Of a stretch of 64,000 bases of DNA, positions 31,512 to 41,159 are shown in pieces; the first letter of the stretch is position 1, and each line of letters begins with the position of its first letter. Both the position numbers and the translations under genes were made by a program. The DNA comes from Candidatus Allofournierella pullicola (GTDB taxonomy: Bacteria > Bacillota > Clostridia > Oscillospirales > Ruminococcaceae), in NCBI GenBank assembly GCA_019114225.1, contig DXFW01000012.1:124001-188000 (forward strand). Reading direction: 5' to 3'. Below the pieces are notes generated by a model. The model had not been told where the DNA came from, did not search any database, and was given only the letters and a program-made list of their open reading frames with translations.

Positions 31512-32473
31512 AAAAATATACCATCGGCGTTGACTTGGGCGGCACCACCATCACCGCCGGCATTGTGGACGAGGACTGCCATATCATCGCCAAATCCACC
31601 TGCGCCACCGACCTGCCTCAGCCCCAGGAAGCGATCGAGCGGAAGATCGCCGACCTATGCAAGCGGGTGCTGACAGAAAACCAGCTCTCCTTTGACGATA
31701 TTCAGTGGGTAGGCATTGGCACGCCCGGCAGCGTGAACAGTCAGCTGGGCGTGGTGGACTTCAACGCAAACTTCGGCTACCGTGACTGGGAACTCCAGCA
31801 CCATATGGAGGAGCTGCTGCCCTGCCAGGTATTCATCGAAAACGACGCCAACGCCGCAGCTTACGGCGAATACATAGCCGGCGGCGCAAAGGGCGCGCGC
31901 TATGCGGTGGTCATCACTTTGGGCACCGGCATTGGCGGCGGTATCATCATCGACGGCAAGATCTTTGCCGGGTTCAACTATGCCGGTGCGGAGCTGGGCC
32001 ATATGGTCATCCAGAAGGACGGCCGCCCCTGCATGTGCGGGCGCAACGGCTGCTGGGAAAAGTATGCCTCGGCCCGCGCTCTCACCGAGGACACCAAAGC
32101 CGCGCTGCTCTCTCACCCGGATAATATGATGTGGAAGCTGGTGGACGGCAATGCCGACAACACCAATGCCAAAACCGCCTTTGAGGGTATGCGCGCTGGT
32201 GACGAGCTCGCCAAGCGCCTCATCGACAAGTATGTGGAGTATGTGGCCTGCGGCCTGACCAACGTCATCAACATCTTCCAGCCGGAGATCATCTGTATCG
32301 GCGGCGGTGTGTCCCGTGAGGGTGAGACTCTGCTGGGCCCGGTGCGCCGTCAGGTGGACTGGGAGGACTACGCCCGCGACGGCAAGCGCCGGGTCAAAAT
32401 CAAATCCGCCGAGCTCTTCAACGACGCCGGCGTGGTGGGCGCCGCCCGCCTGGGCGATCAGGTCAAGACCTGA
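31508..32473 (+). CDS. ROK family glucokinase-like sugar kinase
   Basis: 321-residue kinase, probably phosphorylating glucose to glucose-6-phosphate. The N-terminal phosphate-binding motif GVDLGGTTITAGIV, catalytic aspartate in IENDANAAAYGEY, GTGIGGGIIIDG, and the ROK zinc motif CMCGRNGCWEKYAS are intact. The absence of an N-terminal helix-turn-helix separates it from ROK repressors. A TAGGAGGAG site precedes the ATG, which overlaps the previous stop. Sitting beside hprK and four kilobases from pfkA it fits a glycolytic role; exact sugar is inferred. Confidence 0.9.
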   Translation: MKKYTIGVDLGGTTITAGIVDEDCHIIAKSTCATDLPQPQEAIERKIADLCKRVLTENQLSFDDIQWVGIGTPGSVNSQLGVVDFNANFGYRDWELQHHMEELLPCQVFIENDANAAAYGEYIAGGAKGARYAVVITLGTGIGGGIIIDGKIFAGFNYAGAELGHMVIQKDGRPCMCGRNGCWEKYASARALTEDTKAALLSHPDNMMWKLVDGNADNTNAKTAFEGMRAGDELAKRLIDKYVEYVACGLTNVINIFQPEIICIGGGVSREGETLLGPVRRQVDWEDYARDGKRRVKIKSAELFNDAGVVGAARLGDQVKT

Positions 32474-32510
32474 ACCCCGCAAAAAATCCATCGTTCGGAG
32501 GCTGAGCGCA

Positions 32511-33416
32511 GTGGAGCAGATAGAAGCCCTGTGTCAGGAATTAAAAAAAGAGGCAATTGCGTTTCTTCGGGAAGAACCGCTGTCAAAGCACACGAGCTTT
32601 CGTATCGGCGGCCCGGCCAGAGTGTTCTGCACGCCCGCCAACAGCGAGCAGATGGCCCGCGCTGCCGGCCTGTGCAGGCAGTATGGCGTGCGTTGGTATG
32701 TTCTGGGCAAGGGTTCTAATGTCCTGTTTTCCGACGCCGGGTTCAACGGCGTAGTCTTGAACAGCGCCTCCATGGCCGGAGCCCCCCGCTTTGAGGGGGC
32801 CACCGTTTACGCCGACGCCGGTCTCGGGCTCAACACCCTGTGCAAAGCCGCGGCCGCCCGGGGCCTTTCCGGGCTGGAGTTTGCCTTCGGCATTCCCGGC
32901 AGTGTGGGCGGCGCGGTATACATGAACGCCGGGGCCTACGGTGGCGAAATGCGGGACGTGCTCACCGCTGTGACCTTTCTGGATGAAACGGGCACTGTGC
33001 GCACGCTGCCTGCAGAAGAACTGGAACTGGGCTACCGAACCAGCATTTTTGAGCGTACCGGCTGGTGTGTTCTCAGCGCGCAGCTGCACCTTTCTCCGGG
33101 CGACCCGGCTCAGATCGAAGCTGCCATGCAGGAACTGATGGCCCGCCGCGTGGAAAAGCAGCCGCTGGAGTATCCCAGCGCGGGCAGCGCCTTCAAACGG
33201 CCCCAGGGCGCCTTTGCCGGGGCGCTGATCCAGCAGTGCGGCCTGCGGGGTGCACGGGTAGGAGGAGCCGCCATCAGCGAAAAACATTGCGGCTTTATCG
33301 TGAACCTGGGCGGCGCCACCTGTGCGGACGTCCTCGCCCTGGCGGATCTTGTTTGCAAGACCGTGAAGGAGCAGACCGGCTATCAGCTGGAAAAGGAGAT
33401 CCGGGTGGTAGAGTGA
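32511..33416 (+). CDS. murB: UDP-N-acetylenolpyruvoylglucosamine reductase
   Basis: 301-residue FAD enzyme making UDP-N-acetylmuramate for peptidoglycan. FAD-binding elements SFRIGGPARVFC near residue 31 and GIPGSVGGAVYMNAGAYGGE near 124 are present; YPSAGSAFKRP near 222 carries the catalytic serine, and the shorter form lacking the Tyr loop marks it as type II MurB. The start is taken as the GTG at 32511, 9 bases after a GGAGG site; the frame is open further upstream but overlaps the kinase gene. rapZ follows after 28 bases. Confidence 0.95.
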   Translation: MEQIEALCQELKKEAIAFLREEPLSKHTSFRIGGPARVFCTPANSEQMARAAGLCRQYGVRWYVLGKGSNVLFSDAGFNGVVLNSASMAGAPRFEGATVYADAGLGLNTLCKAAAARGLSGLEFAFGIPGSVGGAVYMNAGAYGGEMRDVLTAVTFLDETGTVRTLPAEELELGYRTSIFERTGWCVLSAQLHLSPGDPAQIEAAMQELMARRVEKQPLEYPSAGSAFKRPQGAFAGALIQQCGLRGARVGGAAISEKHCGFIVNLGGATCADVLALADLVCKTVKEQTGYQLEKEIRVVE

Positions 33417-33444
33417 GCCCCGGGAAGAAAAAGGGAAGAGCAAA

Positions 33445-34308
33445 ATGGAACTTTTGATCGTGACGGGTCTTTCCGGCGCCGGCAAGTCGCTGGCGATGAA
33501 CGTGCTGGAGGACATCGGCTATTTCTGTATCGACAACATTCCGGCGGGGCTCATGCCCCGCCTTGTGGATTTTGCCCAGCAGGGCGAAAACATGCTGCAA
33601 AAAGTGGCCGTGGTCCTGGACGTGCGCGGCTGCCGCAGTGCCGCCGATGTGGATGAAGCGCTGAACGGGCTTGATAAATGCGGCGTGGATTACCGCATTC
33701 TGTTCCTGGACTGTTCCGAGGAAGTGCTGCAGCGCCGCTACAAAGAGACCCGCCGTATCCATCCGCTGACCAGTTACGAAGGGGTGCCCACCGCCCGGGC
33801 CATTGCGATGGAAAGGGAAGTGCTTCGCCCGCTTTTTGAGCGTGCGGATTTTGTTCTCGATACCTCTCTTTTGTCGCCTGCCCAAAACAAGGAGCGGATC
33901 TGCAGCCTGTTTTTGCAGGAAGAAAAAGAGGGGATGGTGCTGAACATCGTCTCGTTCGGCTTCAAATACGGCCTGCCCAAAGAAGCGGACATCGTTCTGG
34001 ATGTGCGCTGCCTGCCGAATCCCTTTTACATTCCGGAGCTCAAGCCCCTGACCGGTCTCGACCAGGAAGTGGTGGACTATGTGATGAGCTTTGATGAGTC
34101 GAAGGAACTGCTTCGCCGTATCCAGTCTCTGCTGGAATTCTCGCTGCCGCTCTATGTCAAAGAGGGCAAAAGCCAGCTGACTGTTGCAGTGGGCTGCACT
34201 GGCGGCAAACATCGTTCCATAACGTTTGCCCGGCTCATCGGCCAGTTCTGCACCGGCCTGGGCTTCCATCCCGCAGTCCATCACCGGGACGCAGGCCGTA
34301 CCGCCTGA
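33445..34308 (+). CDS. rapZ: RapZ/YvcJ family nucleotide-binding protein
   Basis: 287-residue P-loop protein. Walker A GLSGAGKS at residues 8-15, the KTRRIHPL-like segment (KETRRIHPLTSYEG), and the C-terminal VAVGCTGGKHRSITFARL are hallmarks of the RapZ/YvcJ family. In Escherichia coli RapZ is an RNase adaptor controlling glmS through small RNAs; in Bacillus YvcJ hydrolyses GTP and affects competence. The role here is likely nucleotide-sensing linked to cell wall metabolism, as suggested by murB and whiA on either side. An AAGGGAAGAG site precedes the ATG. Confidence 0.94.
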   Translation: MELLIVTGLSGAGKSLAMNVLEDIGYFCIDNIPAGLMPRLVDFAQQGENMLQKVAVVLDVRGCRSAADVDEALNGLDKCGVDYRILFLDCSEEVLQRRYKETRRIHPLTSYEGVPTARAIAMEREVLRPLFERADFVLDTSLLSPAQNKERICSLFLQEEKEGMVLNIVSFGFKYGLPKEADIVLDVRCLPNPFYIPELKPLTGLDQEVVDYVMSFDESKELLRRIQSLLEFSLPLYVKEGKSQLTVAVGCTGGKHRSITFARLIGQFCTGLGFHPAVHHRDAGRTA

Positions 34309-34350
34309 CCGGTGCGTAGTGCCGGTTTCTTTGGAAAGGAGACGGGAGGC

Positions 34351-35268
34351 TTGAGCTTTTCCCAGGATGTAAAAAGCGAAATCGTACAGAAAAAAATCAC
34401 CCGTGACTGCTGTGCTCTGGCGGCAAGCTACGGAATCGCCTGTTTCGGGCGCTATTTTGACAGTAAAGGGCTTGTGCTTCACACAGAACTTTCCGGTGTG
34501 GCTCAGTATGCCAAGCGCCTGTTCAGTATATGCGGAGTGCATGGAGAAATCATCACCAAAGAACGCCCCAGCGGCCCCTTGTATGAGTTCAAGGTGGACG
34601 AGCCGGGAGAAGTGAGCAAAATGCTGAGCCTGTTCCACTGCGAGGAAGACCAGGTCAGCCGCCACATCGACCCGCGGCTCATCCGCTGCGGGCACTGCTT
34701 CTCTGCCTTCGTTGCCTCCGCTTTCCTTTGCTGCGGCACCATGACTGACCCCAGCAAGGAGTACAATCTGGAGTTTCTGTGTCCCCGCTATAATCTGGCC
34801 CAAGACCTGGAGGGCATTCTGGCGGAACATGAGTTCACCCCGCGCCGCACAGTGCGAAAAGGGGTGAACGTGATTTATGTCAAAGCCAGCGAACAGGTGG
34901 CAGACCTGCTCACATTTATGGGTGCGGGCGGCGCAGCCATGCAGATCATGGACCACAAGATGTTCAAGGAACTGCGCAACAAGACCAACCGCCTGAACAA
35001 CTGCGAAATGGCAAACATCGACAAAGTGGTCACCGCCAATGTGGCGGCCAAAAAGGCCATCGAATACTTACAGCAGAAGGGCGATTTCGACGCACTGCCC
35101 GCACCGCTGCGGCAGGCGGCGCAGCTGCGGCTGGACTGGCCCGACCTGTCGCTGGCACAGCTGGTGGAAAAAAGCCCCGAGCCCATCAGCAAATCGGGGC
35201 TTTCGCACAGACTGAAAAAGCTGGAGCACCTGGCCGAGGAACTGCGCCAAAGGAGAAACGATGTCTGA
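34351..35268 (+). CDS. whiA: DNA-binding protein WhiA
   Basis: 305-residue protein of the WhiA family, which couples division and, in Actinobacteria, sporulation to DNA binding. SFSQDVKSEI at the start, a degenerate LAGLIDADG homing-endonuclease fold in the middle, and a C-terminal helix-turn-helix (LSLAQLVEKSPEPISKSGLSHRLKKL) are in the usual order. The start is set at the TTG at 34351, just after GGAAAGGAG; the GTG at 34312 lacks such a site. Its stop codon overlaps dnaE by 8 bases. The rapZ-whiA pair is conserved across Firmicutes. Confidence 0.93.
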   Translation: MSFSQDVKSEIVQKKITRDCCALAASYGIACFGRYFDSKGLVLHTELSGVAQYAKRLFSICGVHGEIITKERPSGPLYEFKVDEPGEVSKMLSLFHCEEDQVSRHIDPRLIRCGHCFSAFVASAFLCCGTMTDPSKEYNLEFLCPRYNLAQDLEGILAEHEFTPRRTVRKGVNVIYVKASEQVADLLTFMGAGGAAMQIMDHKMFKELRNKTNRLNNCEMANIDKVVTANVAAKKAIEYLQQKGDFDALPAPLRQAAQLRLDWPDLSLAQLVEKSPEPISKSGLSHRLKKLEHLAEELRQRRNDV

Positions 35269-38200
35269 AAAGCAATTCGTGCACCTGCATGTGCACACGG
35301 AATACAGCCTTCTGGACGGTGCCTGCCGCATTGACCGGATGTTTGACCGGCTCAAGGAGCTGGGCCAGACCGCCATCGCCATCACCGATCACGGCGTGAT
35401 GTACGGCTGTGTGGATTTTTACAAAGCTGCCAAAAAGGCCGGCGTAAAGCCCATCATCGGCTGTGAGGTCTATGTGGCCACCCGCTCCCGGTTCGACAAG
35501 GTGAACCGCATTGATGGCTCCAATCATCTGGTGCTTCTGTGCAAAAACGAAACGGGTTATAAAAACCTCATTAAGCTGGTCTCCGCCGGCTTCATCGAGG
35601 GCTTTTACTCCAAACCCCGGGTGGACAAAGAACTGTTGGAGCAGCACCACGAGGGATTGGTGTGTCTTTCCGCCTGCCTTGCGGGCGAAATCCCCCAGGC
35701 GCTGCTGGCAGGGGACTACGAGAAGGCAAAGACTGCCGCGCTCTATTTCAACGATCTTTTCGGCCAGGGTAATTTCTTCATCGAGATCCAGGATCACGGC
35801 ATAGACGCCCAGCAGCAGATCCTGCCGCTTCTCATCCGCCTTTCCCGTGAAACAGGCATTCCTCTGGTGGCCACCAACGACGCCCACTACCTCCGCAAGG
35901 AGGACAGCAAAATGCAGAGCATTTTGATCTGCATTCAGACCGGCAAGACGGTGCAGGACGCGGACAAACTGGAGTTTGAGACGGACGAGTTCTATCTCAA
36001 GAGCACCGAGGAGATGTACGACCTGTTCTCCATTGCGCCGGACGCCTGTGAGAACACGGTCAAAATCGCAGAGATGTGCAATTTTGACTTCGAGTTCGGC
36101 GTTACCAAACTGCCCTACTTCGAAGCGCCCGACGGAATGGATAACCAGGTCTATTTCGAAAAGCTTTGCCGTGAGGGCCTCGTGCGCCGCTACGGCGACG
36201 GCGTGACCGACGAAATGCGCGATCGTCTGGAATACGAAATCGACGTCATCCGCCGCATGGGCTACACCAACTATTACCTTATCGTCTTTGATTTCATCAA
36301 CTACGCAAAGCAGCAGGGGATCCCGGTGGGCCCCGGCCGCGGCAGCGGCGCGGGCAGCCTTGCCGCCTACTGCGTGGGGATCACCAACATCGATCCCATC
36401 CGCTATAACCTTCTGTTCGAGCGCTTTTTGAATCCCGAACGGGTGAGCATGCCCGACTTTGACGTGGACTTCTGCTATGAGCGCCGGCAGGAGGTCATTG
36501 ACTATGTCAATGAAAAATACGGCCATGACCATGTGGCGCAGATCATCACCTTCGGAACAATGGCTGCCCGCGCTGCCATCCGGGACGTGGGCCGGGTGCT
36601 TGGCATGCCCTATGCTCAGGTGGACTCCATCTCAAAAATGGTGCCCATGGAGCTGAAAATGACCCTCAACCGGGCGTTGGAGGTCTCGCCGGAGCTCAAA
36701 GCCCAGTATGAGGCCGACCCTCAGGTGAAAGAGCTCATCGATACCGCCATCAAAATCGAGGGCATGCCCCGCCACGCCTCCACCCATGCGGCAGGCGTGG
36801 TCATCACCCGGGAAGCGGCCAATGAATATGTGCCTCTGGCTTCCAACGACGGCGTTCCCGTGACCCAGTTCACCATGACCACCATCGAGGAGCTGGGCCT
36901 TCTGAAAATGGACTTCCTGGGCCTGCGCACCCTCACGGTCATCAAAAACGCCGAGGAAATGGTGCGCCGCCGCGAGCCGGATTTTTCCATGGACAACATC
37001 TTCTACGACGACGCGGCCACCTATGAGATGTTGGGCCGCAGCGAGACCGAGGGTGTGTTCCAGCTGGAAAGCACCGGCATGAAACAGGTCCTCACCGGCC
37101 TTCAGCCGAAAAACCTGGAGGACATCATCGCCCTCATCAGCCTGTATCGGCCCGGCCCCATGGACTCCATTCCGACCTATCTGCGCAACCGTCACGAGCC
37201 GGACAAGGTGCGGTACAAAACGCCTCAGCTGGCCCACATCCTGGACGTGACCAATGGGTGTATCGTCTACCAGGAGCAGGTCATGCAGATCTGCCGCGAA
37301 CTTGCGGGCTTCACACTGGGTCAGGCCGACCTGGTGCGCCGTGCCATGAGCAAGAAAAAGCACGACGTCATGGAAAAGGAGCGCCAGCACTTCGTCACGG
37401 GCTGTGCCGCCAACGGTATCAGCGAGCAGGCTGCCAACGACATTTTTGACGACATGAGCAGCTTTGCGTCCTACGCCTTCAACAAATCCCATGCCGCATG
37501 CTACGCCTATGTGGCCTTCCAGACCGCCTATCTCAAATGCCATTATCCCAGTGAATTCATGGCGGCGCTGCTCACCAGCGTGCTGGACAACACCGACAAG
37601 GTCATCGAGTACACCGGTGAGTGCCAGCGCCTTGGGATCAAGGTGCTTCCGCCCAGCATTAATGTCAGCGACGGCGGATTCACCGTGGACGGCAAGAGCA
37701 TCCGTTTCGGGCTGAACGCCACCAAGAACGTGGGCCGCAACCTCATTGCCGCGGTGGTGCGCGAGCGCAGGGAAAAGCCTTTTTCCTCGCTCTATGACTT
37801 CTGCCGCCGTCTGCACGGGCAGGAGCTGAACCGCCGCGCGGCAGAAAGTCTTGTAAAATGCGGTGCCTTCGACGAGACCGGCGTCAGCCGCAAGGCCATG
37901 CTGGAAAACGTGGACGCCATCTTCAAGAGCGTGGAGACCGACGTGGGCCGCAACGTGGAAGGACAGCTGGATCTGTTCAGCCAGATGTCCGGCGAGAGCG
38001 CGGGGGCAGGGGAGGACTTCCACATTGAGGACCACGGAGAATTTCCTTTGCCGGAACTGCTGAAAATGGAAAAAGAGGTCAGCGGCCTGTATTTGTCCGG
38101 CCATCCGCTGGACGGATACCGCCAGCAGATCCAAAAGGTCGGCGCCTGCCGTATCGCTGACCTGATGGGAGAGGAAGCCCGCCGCTACGACGGCAAGCAT

Positions 38201-38713
38201 GTGAACATCGTTTGCGCGGTGATCAAGTCGAAATTCATGACCACCCGTTCCAACACGATGATGGCCTTCACCAACGTGGAAGATCTGAGCGGCACCATGG
38301 AGATCATTGTGTTCCCCAAAGTGCTGGCAGACTGCCGCAGCGCCCTGCAGGACAACGCCGTTGTGGTGATCAACGGGCGGGTGTCGGTCAAGGAAGAGGA
38401 GAACGCCAAGCTGGTGGCGGAAAAGATCGTTCCCATCGAGGAATATTCCGCAAACGGCTCCGTGCCACGGCCGGCACAGGAAAAAACTGCCCGCAAAGGC
38501 ATGTATCTCAAAGTGCCCAGCCGCAGCTGCGCCCAGTTTGCCAAGGTGGAGAATCTGCTCTCCATCTTTGAGGGCCCGCTGCCGGTGTATATCTATTTTG
38601 AGGACCAGAAACAGCTCACTCTCGCGCCCCGCAATCTGTGGAGCATGGAGCATGAACTTTTGACGTCTGAACTCAAACGCATTTTAGGGGATGGCAGCGT
38701 GGCGTTCAAGTGA
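35261..38713 (+). CDS. dnaE: DNA polymerase III alpha subunit, DnaE type
   Basis: 1150-residue C-family replicative polymerase. The N-terminal PHP domain begins with VHLHVHTEYSLLDGACR; the palm domain has GPGRGSGAGSLAAYC near residue 358 and the catalytic DFDVDF near 400; further on come fingers, a helix-hairpin-helix region and an OB-fold at about residues 975-1060. No 3'-5' exonuclease domain is inserted in the PHP region, so it is DnaE rather than PolC. In Firmicutes DnaE extends primers before PolC takes over. An AAGGAGAAACG site lies in the end of whiA. Confidence 0.97.
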   Translation: MSEKQFVHLHVHTEYSLLDGACRIDRMFDRLKELGQTAIAITDHGVMYGCVDFYKAAKKAGVKPIIGCEVYVATRSRFDKVNRIDGSNHLVLLCKNETGYKNLIKLVSAGFIEGFYSKPRVDKELLEQHHEGLVCLSACLAGEIPQALLAGDYEKAKTAALYFNDLFGQGNFFIEIQDHGIDAQQQILPLLIRLSRETGIPLVATNDAHYLRKEDSKMQSILICIQTGKTVQDADKLEFETDEFYLKSTEEMYDLFSIAPDACENTVKIAEMCNFDFEFGVTKLPYFEAPDGMDNQVYFEKLCREGLVRRYGDGVTDEMRDRLEYEIDVIRRMGYTNYYLIVFDFINYAKQQGIPVGPGRGSGAGSLAAYCVGITNIDPIRYNLLFERFLNPERVSMPDFDVDFCYERRQEVIDYVNEKYGHDHVAQIITFGTMAARAAIRDVGRVLGMPYAQVDSISKMVPMELKMTLNRALEVSPELKAQYEADPQVKELIDTAIKIEGMPRHASTHAAGVVITREAANEYVPLASNDGVPVTQFTMTTIEELGLLKMDFLGLRTLTVIKNAEEMVRRREPDFSMDNIFYDDAATYEMLGRSETEGVFQLESTGMKQVLTGLQPKNLEDIIALISLYRPGPMDSIPTYLRNRHEPDKVRYKTPQLAHILDVTNGCIVYQEQVMQICRELAGFTLGQADLVRRAMSKKKHDVMEKERQHFVTGCAANGISEQAANDIFDDMSSFASYAFNKSHAACYAYVAFQTAYLKCHYPSEFMAALLTSVLDNTDKVIEYTGECQRLGIKVLPPSINVSDGGFTVDGKSIRFGLNATKNVGRNLIAAVVRERREKPFSSLYDFCRRLHGQELNRRAAESLVKCGAFDETGVSRKAMLENVDAIFKSVETDVGRNVEGQLDLFSQMSGESAGAGEDFHIEDHGEFPLPELLKMEKEVSGLYLSGHPLDGYRQQIQKVGACRIADLMGEEARRYDGKHVNIVCAVIKSKFMTTRSNTMMAFTNVEDLSGTMEIIVFPKVLADCRSALQDNAVVVINGRVSVKEEENAKLVAEKIVPIEEYSANGSVPRPAQEKTARKGMYLKVPSRSCAQFAKVENLLSIFEGPLPVYIYFEDQKQLTLAPRNLWSMEHELLTSELKRILGDGSVAFK

Positions 38714-38795
38714 AAAAACGCATGATAAAGCCATTCGCACAATTTGACACGGACCGGTTTGACAAAATTTGTGAACATTTGGCCACATCTTTCTT

Positions 38796-38824
38796 TTGCG
38801 TTTTTGTTGCACCGATGGTATAAT
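38796..38824 (+). promoter_or_regulatory. Promoter of pfkA
   Basis: TTGCGT (38796-38801), 17-base spacer, consensus TATAAT (38819-38824). Upstream, two TTGACA hexamers at 38744 and 38759 and an ACAAAATTTGT palindrome at 38763-38773 lack matching -10 boxes and may be a regulator site. Confidence 0.7.
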
Positions 38825-38918
38825 AGCCGTGTGGTGATCCACAGCCGCGGGCTGTCGGAATTTTTCCGTCAAAGACCCGTCGGTTTTTCTGAAAGAATCG
38901 TTTTAGGGGGGCTTTTTT

Positions 38919-39893
38919 ATGGCAAAGGAAGTCAAAACGATTGGCGTACTTACCAGCGGCGGCGATGCGCCTGGCATGAACGCTGCGGTGCGCGCCGTTG
39001 TTCGTACCGCCCTTGGCCACGGCATGCGGGTGATCGGCATTCAGCGCGGCTTCAACGGGCTGCTGAACGGCGAGACCTACGAAATGAACCTGCGCAGTGT
39101 TTCCGAGATCATCCATCGCGGCGGCACTGTTCTGTATACTGCACGCTGCCTTGAGTTCAAGACCGAGGAAGGCCAGAAGAAGGGCGCTGAAATGTGCCAG
39201 AAGCTGGGGATCGACGCGATGGTGGTCATCGGCGGCGACGGCTCCTTCCGCGGCGCAAAAGCCCTTGCCAATCTGGGTATCCCTTGTATCGGCATTCCCG
39301 GCACCATCGACAACGACATCGCCTGCAGCGAGTACACCATTGGCTACGACACCGCCATGAACACCGCGGTGGAGATGGTGGATAAACTGCGCGACACCAC
39401 CCAGAGCCATGACCGCTGCAGCGTGGTGGAGGTCATGGGCCGCAACGCCGGCTACATCGCTTTGAATGTGGGCATTGCCACCGGCGCCATCGCCACCTTG
39501 ATCCCGGAGCGTCCCTACGACCTGGAGCGCGACATCCTTGACCGCATGCAGTTCACCCAGAAAACCGGCAAAAAGCACTTCATCGTGATCGTTGCCGAGG
39601 GCGCCGGCCATGCACAGGACCTGGCCAACGAGATCCAGGCCCGCACGGGTATCGACTCCCGCGCCACCGTTCTCGGCCATGTGCAGCGTGGTGGCTCGCC
39701 CACCCTGCGGGACCGCGTCACCGCCTCCCGTATGGGCTATCAGGCCGTCATCCTGCTGGAAAAGGGCATTTTCAACCGGGTCGTGGCAGTTTCCGCCGAT
39801 AAGATCGTGGACTACGACATCAACGTGGCTCTGTCTATGCACAAGAGCATTGACACCACTCTGCTGGATGTGGCCGAGACCATTTCCATCTGA
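38919..39893 (+). CDS. pfkA: ATP-dependent 6-phosphofructokinase
   Basis: Glycolytic enzyme converting fructose-6-phosphate and ATP to fructose-1,6-bisphosphate; 324 residues, the bacterial PfkA length. ATP-binding [18 protein letters not shown] near residue 9, the catalytic PGTIDNDI near residue 127 and the sugar-phosphate segment [14 protein letters not shown] near 168 are all present. The glycine-rich pattern and GGDGS (residues 105-109) fit ATP rather than pyrophosphate use. An own promoter and terminator frame the gene. It shares the neighbourhood with dnaE as in many Firmicutes. Confidence 0.96.
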   Translation: MAKEVKTIGVLTSGGDAPGMNAAVRAVVRTALGHGMRVIGIQRGFNGLLNGETYEMNLRSVSEIIHRGGTVLYTARCLEFKTEEGQKKGAEMCQKLGIDAMVVIGGDGSFRGAKALANLGIPCIGIPGTIDNDIACSEYTIGYDTAMNTAVEMVDKLRDTTQSHDRCSVVEVMGRNAGYIALNVGIATGAIATLIPERPYDLERDILDRMQFTQKTGKKHFIVIVAEGAGHAQDLANEIQARTGIDSRATVLGHVQRGGSPTLRDRVTASRMGYQAVILLEKGIFNRVVAVSADKIVDYDINVALSMHKSIDTTLLDVAETISI

Positions 39894-39906
39894 ATTTTGT
39901 CCTCAT

Positions 39907-39942
39907 GGGCTCGCCGCTGTGCGGCGGGCCCCTTTTCTTTTC
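39907..39942 (+). terminator. Terminator after pfkA
   Basis: 11-bp stem GGGCTCGCCGC with GCGGCGGGCCC (one G-T pair), loop TGT, then CTTTTCTTTT. Confidence 0.8.
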
Positions 39943-40101
39943 CTTGCACGTTTTGTATCCCTCGCTTTTTCGCTCCCGCAACCTCAGGTTGACAAATTTC
40001 AAGCTGCCGTTTGGTGGCGTGCAACCGTTTTTTCGGGTAAGCTGGACCCAGGCGGACAGCTCACAACGCTGTGCCGCACTAACCACATGGAGGAACGAGC
40101 A

Positions 40102-41091
40102 ATGATCTTTGCCGATAAACTGATCCGCCTTCGCAAGAAAAACGGATGGTCGCAGGAGGAACTGGCAGAAAAACTGAATGTCTCCCGCCAGGCAGTCTCA
40201 AAGTGGGAAAGCGCGCAGACCGTGCCGGAACTGGAAAAGCTCCTGCAGCTGAGTGCTCTGTTCGGTGTGACCACCGATTACCTTTTGAAAGATGAATTGG
40301 AAGCGGAAGAATACACCCGGGATGGGGGAGAGTCCAACGTAAAGCACATCAGCCTTGCGCAGGCGCAGGAGTTTTTGCGGTGGCGTCAAAAAGCCGCCGT
40401 TCTCATTGCGGCAGGCGCCTTTCTCTGTATCATGGCCGTCACTCCGCTTCTTCTGCTGAGCGCTGCTGCCGAAGCCGGCATGGCAGGCATGGCAGAAGAA
40501 GCGGCCGCCGCGGTCGGGCTGTGCCTTTTGGTGGTGTTGGTCACCGCAGGCGTGGCGCTTTTTGTTTGGTGCGGTTTCAAAAACGCTCCTTTCGAATTCA
40601 TCGACAGCGAACCCTTTGAGGCCGAGTACGGCGTGCACGGCATGGTGGCGGAGAAAAAGAAAAGCTATCGCGACACCTATGCCGCCTGCAACATCGCAGC
40701 GACCTGTCTGTGCATTCTTTCGCTTATTCCGCTGTTCCTGGGGATATTTTTCAAAGACAGCTTTTTTCAGATGGTTCTTTTGTGCGTGACCTTCCTGCTT
40801 GCCGCCGTTGGGGTGGTAATGTTCATCCTTTGCGGTGTGCGCTGGGCCAGCATGGGAAAGCTTCTTCAGGAGGCGGACTACGCCTATTGCGAAAAGGAGA
40901 AAAACGGCGCAAAGGAAGCCGTTGCCCGTGCCTATTGGTCGCTCACTGTGGCTGTCTATCTGGGCTGGAGTTTTCTGTCCGGCCGCTGGGGCATTACCTG
41001 GATAGTTTGGCCGTTGGCCGGCATTCTGTATGCCGTGTTGTCGAACATCCTTCAATTGGTCGCCTGGAAGAAAGAAGATCCCAACCGCTGA
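40102..41091 (+). CDS. XRE family regulator with C-terminal membrane domain
   Basis: 329-residue protein joining a cytosolic helix-turn-helix to a membrane part. Residues 1-65 are an XRE/HTH_3 domain ([27 protein letters not shown]), followed by a linker and about seven hydrophobic helices in pairs from residue 100 to the end. Such HTH-membrane fusions are common in Clostridia; the membrane part may sense envelope state or anchor the regulator. Target and signal are unknown. The ATG at 40102 follows a TGGAGGAACG site; an upstream open frame antisense/out of phase with pfkA is not real. Between yunB and pfkA, probably monocistronic. Confidence 0.85.
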   Translation: MIFADKLIRLRKKNGWSQEELAEKLNVSRQAVSKWESAQTVPELEKLLQLSALFGVTTDYLLKDELEAEEYTRDGGESNVKHISLAQAQEFLRWRQKAAVLIAAGAFLCIMAVTPLLLLSAAAEAGMAGMAEEAAAAVGLCLLVVLVTAGVALFVWCGFKNAPFEFIDSEPFEAEYGVHGMVAEKKKSYRDTYAACNIAATCLCILSLIPLFLGIFFKDSFFQMVLLCVTFLLAAVGVVMFILCGVRWASMGKLLQEADYAYCEKEKNGAKEAVARAYWSLTVAVYLGWSFLSGRWGITWIVWPLAGILYAVLSNILQLVAWKKEDPNR

Positions 41092-41159
41092 TTTTTCACA
41101 TATTTCCCTTCGCTTGAATATCTTTTTGAAGAGAACAAGAGGCAAAAGGGGGAGTTTTC

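Noticed and set aside
38763..38785. Rex-type redox operator before pfkA
   Set aside because: A TTGTGAA half site is present at 38770, but the expected TTCACAA half at the right spacing is absent.
39592..40101. Upstream extension of the XRE regulator frame into pfkA
   Set aside because: It overlaps pfkA out of frame and crosses a terminator; the start with a ribosome site is at 40102.
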